Positions 1-5,609 of a stretch of 7,327 bases of DNA are shown one piece after another. The DNA lies in contig DLFY01000148.1 of NCBI GenBank assembly GCA_002482415.1, positions 20,788 through 28,114 on the forward strand. The letters are read 5' to 3'. Numbering within the stretch: the stretch's first letter is position 1; each line of letters begins with the position of its first letter. The notes under the pieces are model-generated. The model had not been told where the DNA came from. It saw only the letters and a list, made by a program, of their open reading frames with translations, and did no database searches. Source of the DNA: Phycisphaerales bacterium UBA7708. GTDB taxonomy: Bacteria; Planctomycetota; Phycisphaerae; Sedimentisphaerales; Anaerohalosphaeraceae. Made by a program: the position numbers and the translations under genes.

Positions 1-1
1 C

Positions 2-550
2 AAGAGCATCATCTCCGGCATCGATGCAGACCTGGCCGAGTATCAGCGATTGATCAGCCTGGCCGAATCCAGCGGCGGCGGCTGTGCCAATCGAAACAAA
101 GTCCGCGTCCTGCTGACCGGTGTTCCGACTGTTCACGGGGCCGAAAAAGTCGTTGATATCATCGAAAATGCAGGCGCCCTGATTGTCTGCATGGAAAACT
201 GCACCGGCATCAAACCCATCGATGAAGATGTAGATGAAACCGCCGCCGATCCGCTGGAAACCATCGCCCGCCAGTATTTCCATCTGCCCTGCTCGGTGAT
301 GACGCAAAACCACGGCCGCATGACGCTGCTGGAACGCCTGATTGCTGACTATCGACCCGACTGCATCGTGGATCTGGTCTGGCAGGGATGCCTGACGTAT
401 GATGTGGAATCGTATTTCGTGCGTCAGCTTGCCGAAGCAAAGGCGCTGCCGTATCTGAAAATCGTAACCGATTATTCGCCCTCCGACGCGGCGCGAATCG
501 CCGTGCGCGTGGAGGCGCTGCTGGAAACTGCAAAGGAAAGACGCCGCTGA
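2..550 (+). CDS. YjiM-type double-cubane-cluster anaerobic reductase (2-hydroxyacyl-CoA dehydratase D-component family), 3' part only
   Basis: The frame is open from base 2, so the gene begins upstream of the window and only about 182 C-terminal residues are visible; any internal TTG or ATG is not the real start. The visible part closely resembles the C-terminal half of E. coli YjiM as I remember it: an LLTG.P strand, a MENCTG motif (Cys codon 200-202), a PCSVM segment (Cys 290-292), a WQGC-TY-VES segment (Cys 389-391), and a TDYSPSD segment before the final helix. Proteins of this family, related to HgdB and benzoyl-CoA reductase, bind [4Fe-4S] or double-cubane [8Fe-9S] clusters. They reduce small molecules or acyl-CoA substrates after ATP-driven electron transfer from an activase, here encoded at 2789-3568. 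The substrate is unknown. The last cysteines look intact for cluster binding. The stop shares one base with the next start (TGATG), showing tight operon coupling. Confidence 0.88.
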   Translation, partial: KSIISGIDADLAEYQRLISLAESSGGGCANRNKVRVLLTGVPTVHGAEKVVDIIENAGALIVCMENCTGIKPIDEDVDETAADPLETIARQYFHLPCSVMTQNHGRMTLLERLIADYRPDCIVDLVWQGCLTYDVESYFVRQLAEAKALPYLKIVTDYSPSDAARIAVRVEALLETAKERRR

Positions 551-1413
551 TGATGCCGGTGTGGTACAACTGTCCTTTTGTGCCGGCGGAATTGATTTCC
601 GCCTGTGGTCTGAGTTCGCGCCGATTCGATGCGGATGCGGGTGATTTCTGTGCGGCTCAGACTGAAGGCATCTGTTTTGCCGTCGAGGCATTTCTGACGG
701 GAATGAAAAAGCAAACTCCGCCGTACGCCGTGATTTTCACCACCCTGTGCGACCAGATGCGGCGGGCGTTTGATTTATATCAGGCCAATGGCGGCAAAAA
801 CGGCTTCCTCCTGAATGTCCCCGTGACCACCGGCCCCGATGCTATTTCCCTGTTCGCCGAAGAACTCCGGCAGATGAAACAATTCCTTTGCCGTCTATCC
901 GGCCATGCCGCACGATTTAACACAATCCATACCGATGCACCAATTTCACAGGGATCAAAGCCACACAAAAACAATCGGGCCAAAATCGCCCTGACCGGCG
1001 GCCCGGTATATGCATGTCAGCTTGCTGCCTTAGAACACAGCCTTGGAAGTCGCGGCACAATCGTCCTGAATGCAACCGAAAACGCGGTCGAACAATTCCG
1101 CAGGGCATTAAATCCAGAGGCCATGAAAACCGACCCTTATGTTGAACTGGCGGCGGCGTATTTGCAGACCATACCATCGATTCGGACCCGACCGGGCCAT
1201 CTGTTTTATCAATGGCTCGAAACCCAACTGCAAACTACTGCTGTCGATGGGATTATTCTGATACGTCACCCCTTCTGCGACCACTGGCGCGGTGTCGAAC
1301 ACCAGCTCCGCCAGCGTCCTCTGCCGCCGGTGCTGGCCATTGAATGGAACGGCAGCCCGCAGGCTGCAGCGTTGTCTCGACTGGAAGCCTTTTTGGAGAT
1401 GCTGGGACAATGA
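550..1413 (+). CDS. Short HgdB-type 2-hydroxyacyl-CoA dehydratase family protein (287 aa)
   Basis: This is a second, divergent member of the 2-hydroxyacyl-CoA dehydratase D-component family. Seen in sequence: an N-terminal YNCPFVPAELI-ACG element (Cys8, Cys19), Cys34 and Cys42 in a helix-like stretch, a TTLCD motif (Cys67), the strand KIALTGGP near residue 145, and a HPFCDHW motif (Cys243). These match the order of cluster-binding segments in HgdB proteins, where PC-YVPEE, TCD and FCDPW type motifs recur. At 287 residues it is short next to the usual 380-430, mainly because the N-terminal part is missing, and several motifs are degenerate. It may be a partner subunit, scaffold or electron carrier rather than a catalytic subunit. 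The start ATG at 550 overlaps the preceding stop and has a GGAAAG Shine-Dalgarno upstream. It ends in a 4-base ATGA overlap with the next gene. Family assignment is good; function is unknown. Confidence 0.8.
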   Translation: MMPVWYNCPFVPAELISACGLSSRRFDADAGDFCAAQTEGICFAVEAFLTGMKKQTPPYAVIFTTLCDQMRRAFDLYQANGGKNGFLLNVPVTTGPDAISLFAEELRQMKQFLCRLSGHAARFNTIHTDAPISQGSKPHKNNRAKIALTGGPVYACQLAALEHSLGSRGTIVLNATENAVEQFRRALNPEAMKTDPYVELAAAYLQTIPSIRTRPGHLFYQWLETQLQTTAVDGIILIRHPFCDHWRGVEHQLRQRPLPPVLAIEWNGSPQAAALSRLEAFLEMLGQ

Positions 1414-2792
1414 ACAGCAAGCCGGCACAACTGACCCTGTCCCAGTGGCAGGAACGCTACGCCCAACTGAAAGCCGCGGGCCTGCAGGAGCCAGCCTACG
1501 GCGGCCCCATCCTGCGTCATGCTGACCAGGGCGACAAACGCCTCGGGTGTCTGAAATTCGACAACTCCCCCGCCGCCCTGCACCTGTGGAATTTCCTGCT
1601 GACCGAAGAAGACCGCCTGCGGCAGCATCGCACCGACGGCAAACACATCGTCGGCACCATGAAAGACCTCGGCACCGTCCCAATCCTCGTCAACAGCTTT
1701 GATAACATGGTGGCGTTCTACCCGGACGGAGCCTGGTGGACACCCTGTCTTAAGCAGATGCACGAAGGACTTTTTGAAATCGCCGCCCAGCAGGGCCTCG
1801 ACGAGTCCTTCTGCCCGGTGCGTGCGATGGTCGGTGCATTCGTCAACGGCCAACATTTCCCGATTCCCGATGCACTGATTTGCAGCGTCGGGGCCACCTG
1901 CGACGATTTTTCCGTCGCCGCCCAGCGGGTCGAAAGTCTCGGCCATTCCATCTTCTGGTGGGAAATGCCCCACCGTCGAACGCCTTCGACCACAGAATCA
2001 TCCATCGCCCTGCCCTGCGGCTTTATCGCCCCGCAGTACCAGATTGACCATCTACACCGCCAATTTCAGCAAATCCTGCAATTCCTCGAACACAAGGCTG
2101 GCCAGCCGCTGCACCCGGACGACCTCCGCCGAACTATCCGCAAAGTCAACCATATCCGCCGGATGTTCCGCGACATCCAGCAGCTTTGCTTTACCGCTCC
2201 CATCGCCCCGATGGGTTCACTGGAGCTACTGATTGCCGAGATGCTGATGATCCATTTCTGCTCGGACATGGCCCAGACCGAATGGATACTCAACGTATTA
2301 TTATCCGAAATCCGCACACGCATCGACAACGCCGCAGGCATCCTCCCCGCCGATGCCGTACGCATCTTCTGGGTCAATCCCGTCGCCGATTTATACGCCA
2401 TGAACCTGCTGGAAGAATGCGGCGGCAGACTCTGCGGCACCGAGTTTCTGTTCGCTCATGCCCTCGAGCCGATTCCCGACCACGATGACCCGCTGACGGC
2501 GCTGGCACAGATGGCGTTGTCCGACCCCATGGCCGGCTCGGCCTTTGACCGTGCCGAACTGATTGCCTGCAAGATTCGTCAATTCGGCTCCGAAGCCGTC
2601 GTCATCAGCCGTATCTCCGGGGCAAGCCATTGTGCCTCCGAAGGCAAAATCATCAGCCGATGGATTCAGGACCATCTCGGTTTACCGACCATCGAAATCG
2701 AAGTCCCGACCCTGAGCGATTCGTATCGCCCCTCGCTCCAGACCCGGCTGGAAGCATTGATTGAAACCGTCAAAACAAGGAGAAAATCGTGA
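1410..2792 (+). CDS. HgdB-type 2-hydroxyacyl-CoA dehydratase / anaerobic reductase subunit (460 aa)
   Basis: Full-size third paralogue of the HgdB/benzoyl-CoA reductase family. An upstream ATG at 1344 in the same frame is rejected because ATG 1410 gives the usual ATGA overlap and has a GGAG at 1395-1398. Visible landmarks from ATG 1410: FCPVRA (Cys135), CSVGATCDD (Cys158 and Cys164), the WWEMPHR segment near 183-189, a long helical middle (residues 212-300), a WVNPVADLY strand-turn near 321-329, and ISGASHCASEGK (Cys408). Cys135, Cys164 and Cys408 are the likely [4Fe-4S] ligands because they fall in the three positions where this fold carries cluster cysteines. Such proteins take electrons at very low potential from an ATP-dependent activase, which is the next gene and overlaps this one by four bases. 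No acyl-CoA ligase, CoA-transferase or dehydrogenase is visible to suggest a CoA substrate, so the reaction is left open. Confidence 0.85.
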   Translation: MNSKPAQLTLSQWQERYAQLKAAGLQEPAYGGPILRHADQGDKRLGCLKFDNSPAALHLWNFLLTEEDRLRQHRTDGKHIVGTMKDLGTVPILVNSFDNMVAFYPDGAWWTPCLKQMHEGLFEIAAQQGLDESFCPVRAMVGAFVNGQHFPIPDALICSVGATCDDFSVAAQRVESLGHSIFWWEMPHRRTPSTTESSIALPCGFIAPQYQIDHLHRQFQQILQFLEHKAGQPLHPDDLRRTIRKVNHIRRMFRDIQQLCFTAPIAPMGSLELLIAEMLMIHFCSDMAQTEWILNVLLSEIRTRIDNAAGILPADAVRIFWVNPVADLYAMNLLEECGGRLCGTEFLFAHALEPIPDHDDPLTALAQMALSDPMAGSAFDRAELIACKIRQFGSEAVVISRISGASHCASEGKIISRWIQDHLGLPTIEIEVPTLSDSYRPSLQTRLEALIETVKTRRKS

Positions 2793-3568
2793 TTACCGCA
2801 GGCATAGACGCAGGCTCCCGCGCCATCAAGATGGTCCTGTTCGACACCGAACGACGAACCATCGTGGATCAGGCACTCTGCGACCAGGGCGTCCATCAGG
2901 AGCACAAAGCACAAGCCCTGTATGACACGCTGCTCGATAAAAATTGTCTCAAACGCGCCGACATCGCCGCCTCCATCGCCACCGGCTACGGCCGGCACCT
3001 GCTGCGGTTCTGCGATACGACCGTCACCGAAATCACCTGCCATGCCGCAGGCGTCGCCCACTGGCACCGCGCCGCCCAATCCATCATCGATATCGGCGGA
3101 CAGGACAGCAAACTCATCCGGCTGGACAGCCGCAGCAAGGTCCGTGATTTCGTCATGAACGACCGCTGCGCCGCCGGCACCGGACGATTCCTCGAAATCG
3201 TCGCCCAGCGCCTCGATATCCCGTTAAACCAGCTCGGCGAAGTCGCACGCCAGGGCACCAAACCTGCCCAGATCAGCAGCATCTGTGTCGTCTTTGCCGA
3301 GACGGAAATCGTCGGCCTGCTGGCTGCAGGCGAAACCCGCGAAAATATCGTCGCCGGCGTGCAGGCCTCCATCGTCCGCCGACTGACGGCCATGGCCGCA
3401 GGCGACATCGCCGCACCGATTGTCTTTACCGGAGGTGTCGCCCTGATACCCGGAATGAAAGAAGCGTTCGAATCGGCTCTCTGCCGGCCGGTCGAAATCA
3501 GCACCCACCCCCAGTTCACCGGGGCATTGGGCGCCGCGTTATTGGCAAGTTCTTCGAAAAAAGTATAA
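2789..3568 (+). CDS. Acyl-CoA dehydratase activase (BadF/BadG/BcrA/HgdC family ATPase)
   Basis: Iron-sulfur ATPase that uses ATP hydrolysis to push one electron at very low potential into HgdB or double-cubane partners; cytoplasmic, normally a homodimer sharing one [4Fe-4S] cluster. The 259-residue length matches the family. ASKHA-fold motifs are all present: phosphate-1 GIDAGSRAIK (residues 5-14), phosphate-2 IDIGGQDSK (100-108), NDRCAAGTGRFLE with Cys127, SSICVVFAETEI with Cys166, and adenosine motif FTGGVA (213-218). Cys127 and Cys166 fall at the same numbers as the cluster ligands I recall for Acidaminococcus HgdC. The start is GTG at 2789, inside a GTGA overlap with the upstream stop and 6 bases after AAGGAG (2777-2782). 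It is the only activase in view, so it presumably serves all three HgdB-type proteins upstream. YjiL, next to YjiM in E. coli, is the closest named analogue. Confidence 0.95.
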   Translation: MITAGIDAGSRAIKMVLFDTERRTIVDQALCDQGVHQEHKAQALYDTLLDKNCLKRADIAASIATGYGRHLLRFCDTTVTEITCHAAGVAHWHRAAQSIIDIGGQDSKLIRLDSRSKVRDFVMNDRCAAGTGRFLEIVAQRLDIPLNQLGEVARQGTKPAQISSICVVFAETEIVGLLAAGETRENIVAGVQASIVRRLTAMAAGDIAAPIVFTGGVALIPGMKEAFESALCRPVEISTHPQFTGALGAALLASSSKKV

Positions 3569-3578
3569 TGAGGTTACT

Positions 3579-5138
3579 ATGATTGATACCCAACGACGAA
3601 AACGTGTCATGCAGCGCTCCATCGCACTGGGCCACTGCATCTGCGACCCGAAAAAACCATGTCCCTGCGACATCTTCAAGCAGAAAAATATCTGCCTGTG
3701 TGCCGGCGAACGGATGGACAATCCCACCGGCCCGGTGGCCCTGACGCAACTGGTCGAAAAGGCCGGCTGTGCATCCAAAATCGACCAGGCCTTTCTCAAA
3801 GAAGTGCTCGGCGGCCTGAGTTTCCCCGAAAATCCGCATGTTTTAGTCGGTGTCCCGGCCGGAGACGACGCCGGTGTCTATGAACTGGAGGACGGTACCT
3901 GCTTAGTCCAGACCGTCGATGTGTTCACCCCCGCCGTCGATGATCCGTACCTGTTCGGCCAGATCGCCGCGGCCAATTCCGTCAGTGATATCTACGCCAT
4001 GGGCGGCACACCCCTGACAGCCCTGTCGGTTCTGGGCTTTCCCGTCCGGATGATCCCCGACCAGGCCATGGCCGACATCCTCCGCGGCGGCATCGACAAA
4101 ATGAACGAAGCCGGCGTCGCCATCATCGGCGGCCACAGCATCAACGATCCCCAGGTCAAGGCGGGCTTTGCCGTCACCGGCGTCATCGATAAAGACAAGG
4201 TTAAGACCAATGCCCACGCCCGAGTCGGTGATGTCCTGATTCTGACCAAGCCGCTGGGTACCGGTATCGTCGCATTCGCCAACCAAATCGGCAGGGCTAC
4301 CCCTGAAAGCATCGCCGCCTCCGCCAAATCCATGACAACCCTGAACAAAACCGCCGCCGAGCTGATGGTGCAGTTCGGCGCCTCCGCCTGCACCGATGTC
4401 ACGGGTTTCAGTCTGCTGGGGCATCTGGCCGAGATGGTCCGCAGAAGCGGCCTCGACGCCGAATTGGTCTGGGACGACATCCCCCTGCTGCCGGGGGTAC
4501 TGGATTATATTGCACAGGGCATCTTCCCCGGTGCCATCGAACGCAACAAGGAATCTTGCGGCAAGGCCGTCCTTTCCGGTCCGGGAGTCACCGAGGAGAT
4601 GACCGACCTGCTCTACGACGCCCAGACCTCCGGCGGCCTGCTCATCGCCATCGCCGCCGACTCCGCCCCCGCTCTGCTGAACGCCCTGCATCAGCACCAG
4701 CTCCCCGCCGCCGTCATCGGGAAAATGATTGCCGGAAAAGGTATGATTCACATCAAAACCACCGGCCAACGAACCATGCACGCCAAACCGGCTCCGCAAA
4801 AACAACCCCAGCCGCAACCTCAACCGCAACCGCAGGAAGCCTGCTGCTGTTCAACTCCCGCAACGCAAGCGAGCCCTGCCTCCAATGGCACCGAAGACCT
4901 GTATAAGCAATTCCTCTCGGCTGTCGGCAGGCCCGGCGGGCTGGATGCCTACACCAAGCAGGCAATCAATATCGCCTTATCGGTGTTAAGTAAATGCGAA
5001 CCCTGCTTAAAGATTCACGTAGAAAAGGCCCGAAAAATGGGCTTTTCCCAGCCCGAAATCGACGAAGCCGCATGGATGGGGATTGCATTCGGCGGCAGTC
5101 CTGTTATGATGTTCTATAAGAGTCTGAGTGAAAAGTAA
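3579..5138 (+). CDS. selD: Selenophosphate synthetase SelD with N-terminal Cys-rich motif and C-terminal AhpD-like domain
   Basis: SelD converts selenide and ATP to selenophosphate, the selenium donor for Sec-tRNA. The core lies at about residues 50-395. It includes LTQLVEKAGCASKI with catalytic Cys64 (TGT codon, so not Sec) and Lys67, GDDAGVY (Asp96/97), QTVDVFTP (Asp114), AANSVSDIYAMGG, GGHS (184-187), TDVTGFSLLGH (Asp273) and DAQTSGGLL. The second Cys of the E. coli GCGCK motif is Ser66 here. Two additions make it 519 residues against about 350: an N-terminal six-Cys cluster (Cys20, 22, 28, 30, 39, 41) with CxC pairs, possibly metal-binding, and, after five Pro-Gln repeats and a CCC triplet (422-424), an AhpD/carboxymuconolactone-decarboxylase-like domain (about 438-519) with CEPC (473-476) and His480. 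The start ATG 3579 follows GAGG (3570-3573); the internal ATG at 3609 would still keep the Cys cluster. It lies ten bases after the activase, probably in the same operon. Confidence 0.95.
   Translation: MIDTQRRKRVMQRSIALGHCICDPKKPCPCDIFKQKNICLCAGERMDNPTGPVALTQLVEKAGCASKIDQAFLKEVLGGLSFPENPHVLVGVPAGDDAGVYELEDGTCLVQTVDVFTPAVDDPYLFGQIAAANSVSDIYAMGGTPLTALSVLGFPVRMIPDQAMADILRGGIDKMNEAGVAIIGGHSINDPQVKAGFAVTGVIDKDKVKTNAHARVGDVLILTKPLGTGIVAFANQIGRATPESIAASAKSMTTLNKTAAELMVQFGASACTDVTGFSLLGHLAEMVRRSGLDAELVWDDIPLLPGVLDYIAQGIFPGAIERNKESCGKAVLSGPGVTEEMTDLLYDAQTSGGLLIAIAADSAPALLNALHQHQLPAAVIGKMIAGKGMIHIKTTGQRTMHAKPAPQKQPQPQPQPQPQEACCCSTPATQASPASNGTEDLYKQFLSAVGRPGGLDAYTKQAINIALSVLSKCEPCLKIHVEKARKMGFSQPEIDEAAWMGIAFGGSPVMMFYKSLSEK
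4806..4835 (+). repeat. Pro-Gln codon repeat (interdomain linker of SelD)
   Basis: Five tandem Pro-Gln codon pairs (CCN CAR units, mostly CCG CAA) encode residues 410-419 of the SelD fusion. They form a flexible, extended linker between the selenophosphate synthetase core and the AhpD-like C-terminal domain. The repeat is in frame and does not disturb the gene. Confidence 0.85.
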
Positions 5139-5186
5139 AAAAGGACACATTGAATTTTTTCCTTTTACCTTTTCCCTTTTTACTTT
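5132..5186. repeat. AT-rich inverted repeat and polypyrimidine tract between selD and tRNA-Sec
   Basis: AAAGTAAAAAAGG at 5132-5144, overlapping the selD stop, is nearly the reverse complement of CCTTTTTACTTT at 5175-5186, with one bulged A. Between them lies a T/C tract with related CCTTTTAC and CCTTTTC units. It could act as a weak hairpin plus T-rich terminator for selD, or be simple low-complexity spacer. The arms are almost all A-T pairs, so stability is doubtful. No convincing promoter for tRNA-Sec is visible here, so the tRNA may be read from the selD transcript. Confidence 0.35.
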
Positions 5187-5192
5187 GCTATC

Positions 5193-5290
5193 GGAGGTGA
5201 CAGGCAACTGGTGTTGCTCCTGGTCTTCAAAACCAGTGTAGCGGCGGTAAGACCGTCCTGGGTAGGTTCGATTCCTATTCGCCTCCGCCA
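5193..5290 (+). tRNA. selC: tRNA-Sec (anticodon TCA)
   Basis: This selenocysteine tRNA decodes UGA with SelB and is charged with serine, then converted to Sec. The 98-base gene folds by hand into the bacterial tRNA-Sec form. The 8-bp acceptor stem is 5193-5200 with 5279-5286 (one T-G pair). The 6-bp D stem is 5203-5208/5213-5218 with a 4-base TGGT loop. The 5-bp anticodon stem is 5220-5224/5232-5236 with loop CTTCAAA and anticodon TCA at 5227-5229. The long variable arm has a 6-bp stem (5243-5248/5252-5257). The 5-bp T stem is 5262-5266/5274-5278 with loop TTCGATT. The discriminator is G5287 and CCA 5288-5290 is encoded. The 8+5 acceptor/T arm, 6-bp D stem and TCA anticodon together exclude an ordinary suppressor or tRNA-Ser. 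It sits between selD and a candidate UGA-containing gene. Confidence 0.97.
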
Positions 5291-5300
5291 TTTTTGACTA

Positions 5301-5329
5301 TCGACAGACCAAACGGTTCAGGATATAAT
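5301..5329 (+). promoter_or_regulatory. Candidate sigma-70-like promoter of the small CxxU protein gene
   Basis: TCGACA (5301-5306) and TATAAT (5324-5329) are separated by exactly 17 bases, giving a perfect -10 and a five-of-six -35. Transcription would begin about 5335-5338, at or next to the ATG at 5338. That predicts a leaderless or nearly leaderless message, consistent with the lack of a well-spaced Shine-Dalgarno (only AGGA at 5320-5323, 14 bases away). Such a match can arise by chance in an AT-rich spacer, and readthrough from selD-selC remains possible. Confidence 0.45.
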
Positions 5330-5337
5330 AATTTTCC

Positions 5338-5586
5338 ATGAGCATTAAACTGCGACAACAAGTGGTGATTGCCGTCCTTGTGGTGGGATTGGGACTGCTG
5401 GCCTGGGGCGCCAAGTTTCACGCCCAGCCGGTCTTTTCCGAAAACAACGACAAGGGCCTGCTGACCGCCGAATCGAAGCTGATTAAAGAAGTCAGCATCG
5501 GCGGCGTGGTCCGCGATCCCTACGGCAAACTGCGTATGACCTACACCGGCGAGGCTCCCCAGTCTTGCCCGACCTGAGGCAAGTAA
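5338..5586 (+). CDS. Candidate selenoprotein: small membrane-anchored protein with C-terminal CxxU motif
   Basis: By the standard code the protein is 79 residues, ending at TGA 5575-5577. If the TGA is read as selenocysteine it becomes 82 residues and ends Cys77-Pro-Thr-Sec80-Gly-Lys, with TAA at 5584-5586. Support for Sec: the tRNA-Sec gene ends 47 bases before this start, selD is adjacent, the result is a CxxU redox pair at a flexible C-terminus, and a SECIS-like hairpin follows the TGA. Residues 7-26 form one membrane helix after a basic N-terminus, so the C-terminus probably faces outside the cytoplasmic membrane. The middle (residues 43-71, LIKEV-IGG-VRDPYGKLRMTY) is not recognised. The downstream NapH-like ferredoxin suggests a joint electron-transfer role, with CPTU as a thiol/selenol redox centre. 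The layout recalls small CXXC proteins of the CD1871A type beside 4Fe-4S membrane proteins, but similarity beyond that is not shown. If Sec is not inserted, the protein simply ends in Cys-Pro-Thr. Confidence 0.7.
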
Positions 5587-5609
5587 AGGAGGCCGTGGTG
5601 TCCACAGCC
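5575..5609 (+). promoter_or_regulatory. Candidate bacterial SECIS element (UGA plus downstream hairpin)
   Basis: After TGA 5575-5577, GGCCGTGG (5591-5598) pairs with CCACAGCC (5602-5609): seven of eight pairs, with one C-A mismatch. It closes a TGT loop at 5599-5601, whose second base is G. The loop begins 22 bases after the UGA, inside the spacing range described for bacterial SECIS elements, and near the position of the fdhF loop G-U. The hairpin overlaps the next gene's GTG start and the end of its Shine-Dalgarno. Bacterial SECIS elements are loosely conserved, so this is suggestive only. Confidence 0.5.
5585..5592 (+). promoter_or_regulatory. Strong Shine-Dalgarno (AAAGGAGG) fixing the start of the ferredoxin gene
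   Basis: AAAGGAGG overlaps the TAA (5584-5586) that would end the Sec-extended upstream frame. It sits 5 bases before GTG 5598 and only 2 before GTG 5595, favouring GTG 5598 as the start. Its last two bases fall in the SECIS-like hairpin. Confidence 0.75.

Noticed and set aside
1344..1409. Upstream ATG extending the 460-residue HgdB protein by 22 residues
   Set aside because: It would overlap the preceding gene by about 70 bases, whereas ATG 1410 has the ATGA overlap and GGAG typical of this operon.
1266..1973. 235-codon open frame on the minus strand
   Set aside because: Antisense to the two HgdB-type genes, crossing their junction; no recognisable motif.
548..2792. TGA stops at 548-550, 1411-1413 and 2790-2792 as possible Sec codons
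   Set aside because: Each overlaps the start codon of the next gene with normal operon spacing, and the preceding protein ends are complete with no redox motif at the stop.
3768..3770. Sec in SelD itself, as in some SelD proteins
   Set aside because: The catalytic position is a TGT cysteine codon and the gene has no in-frame TGA.
3903..4829. 308-codon open frame on the minus strand
   Set aside because: It lies wholly antisense to the conserved SelD core and its translation is Gly/Asp-rich low-complexity, as expected from the complement of a GC-rich coding frame.
5565..5597. TTG 5565 and GTG 5595 as starts of the NapH-like protein
   Set aside because: TTG 5565 lacks a ribosome site and lies within the upstream gene; GTG 5595 is only 2 bases from AAAGGAGG. 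GTG 5598 has better spacing.
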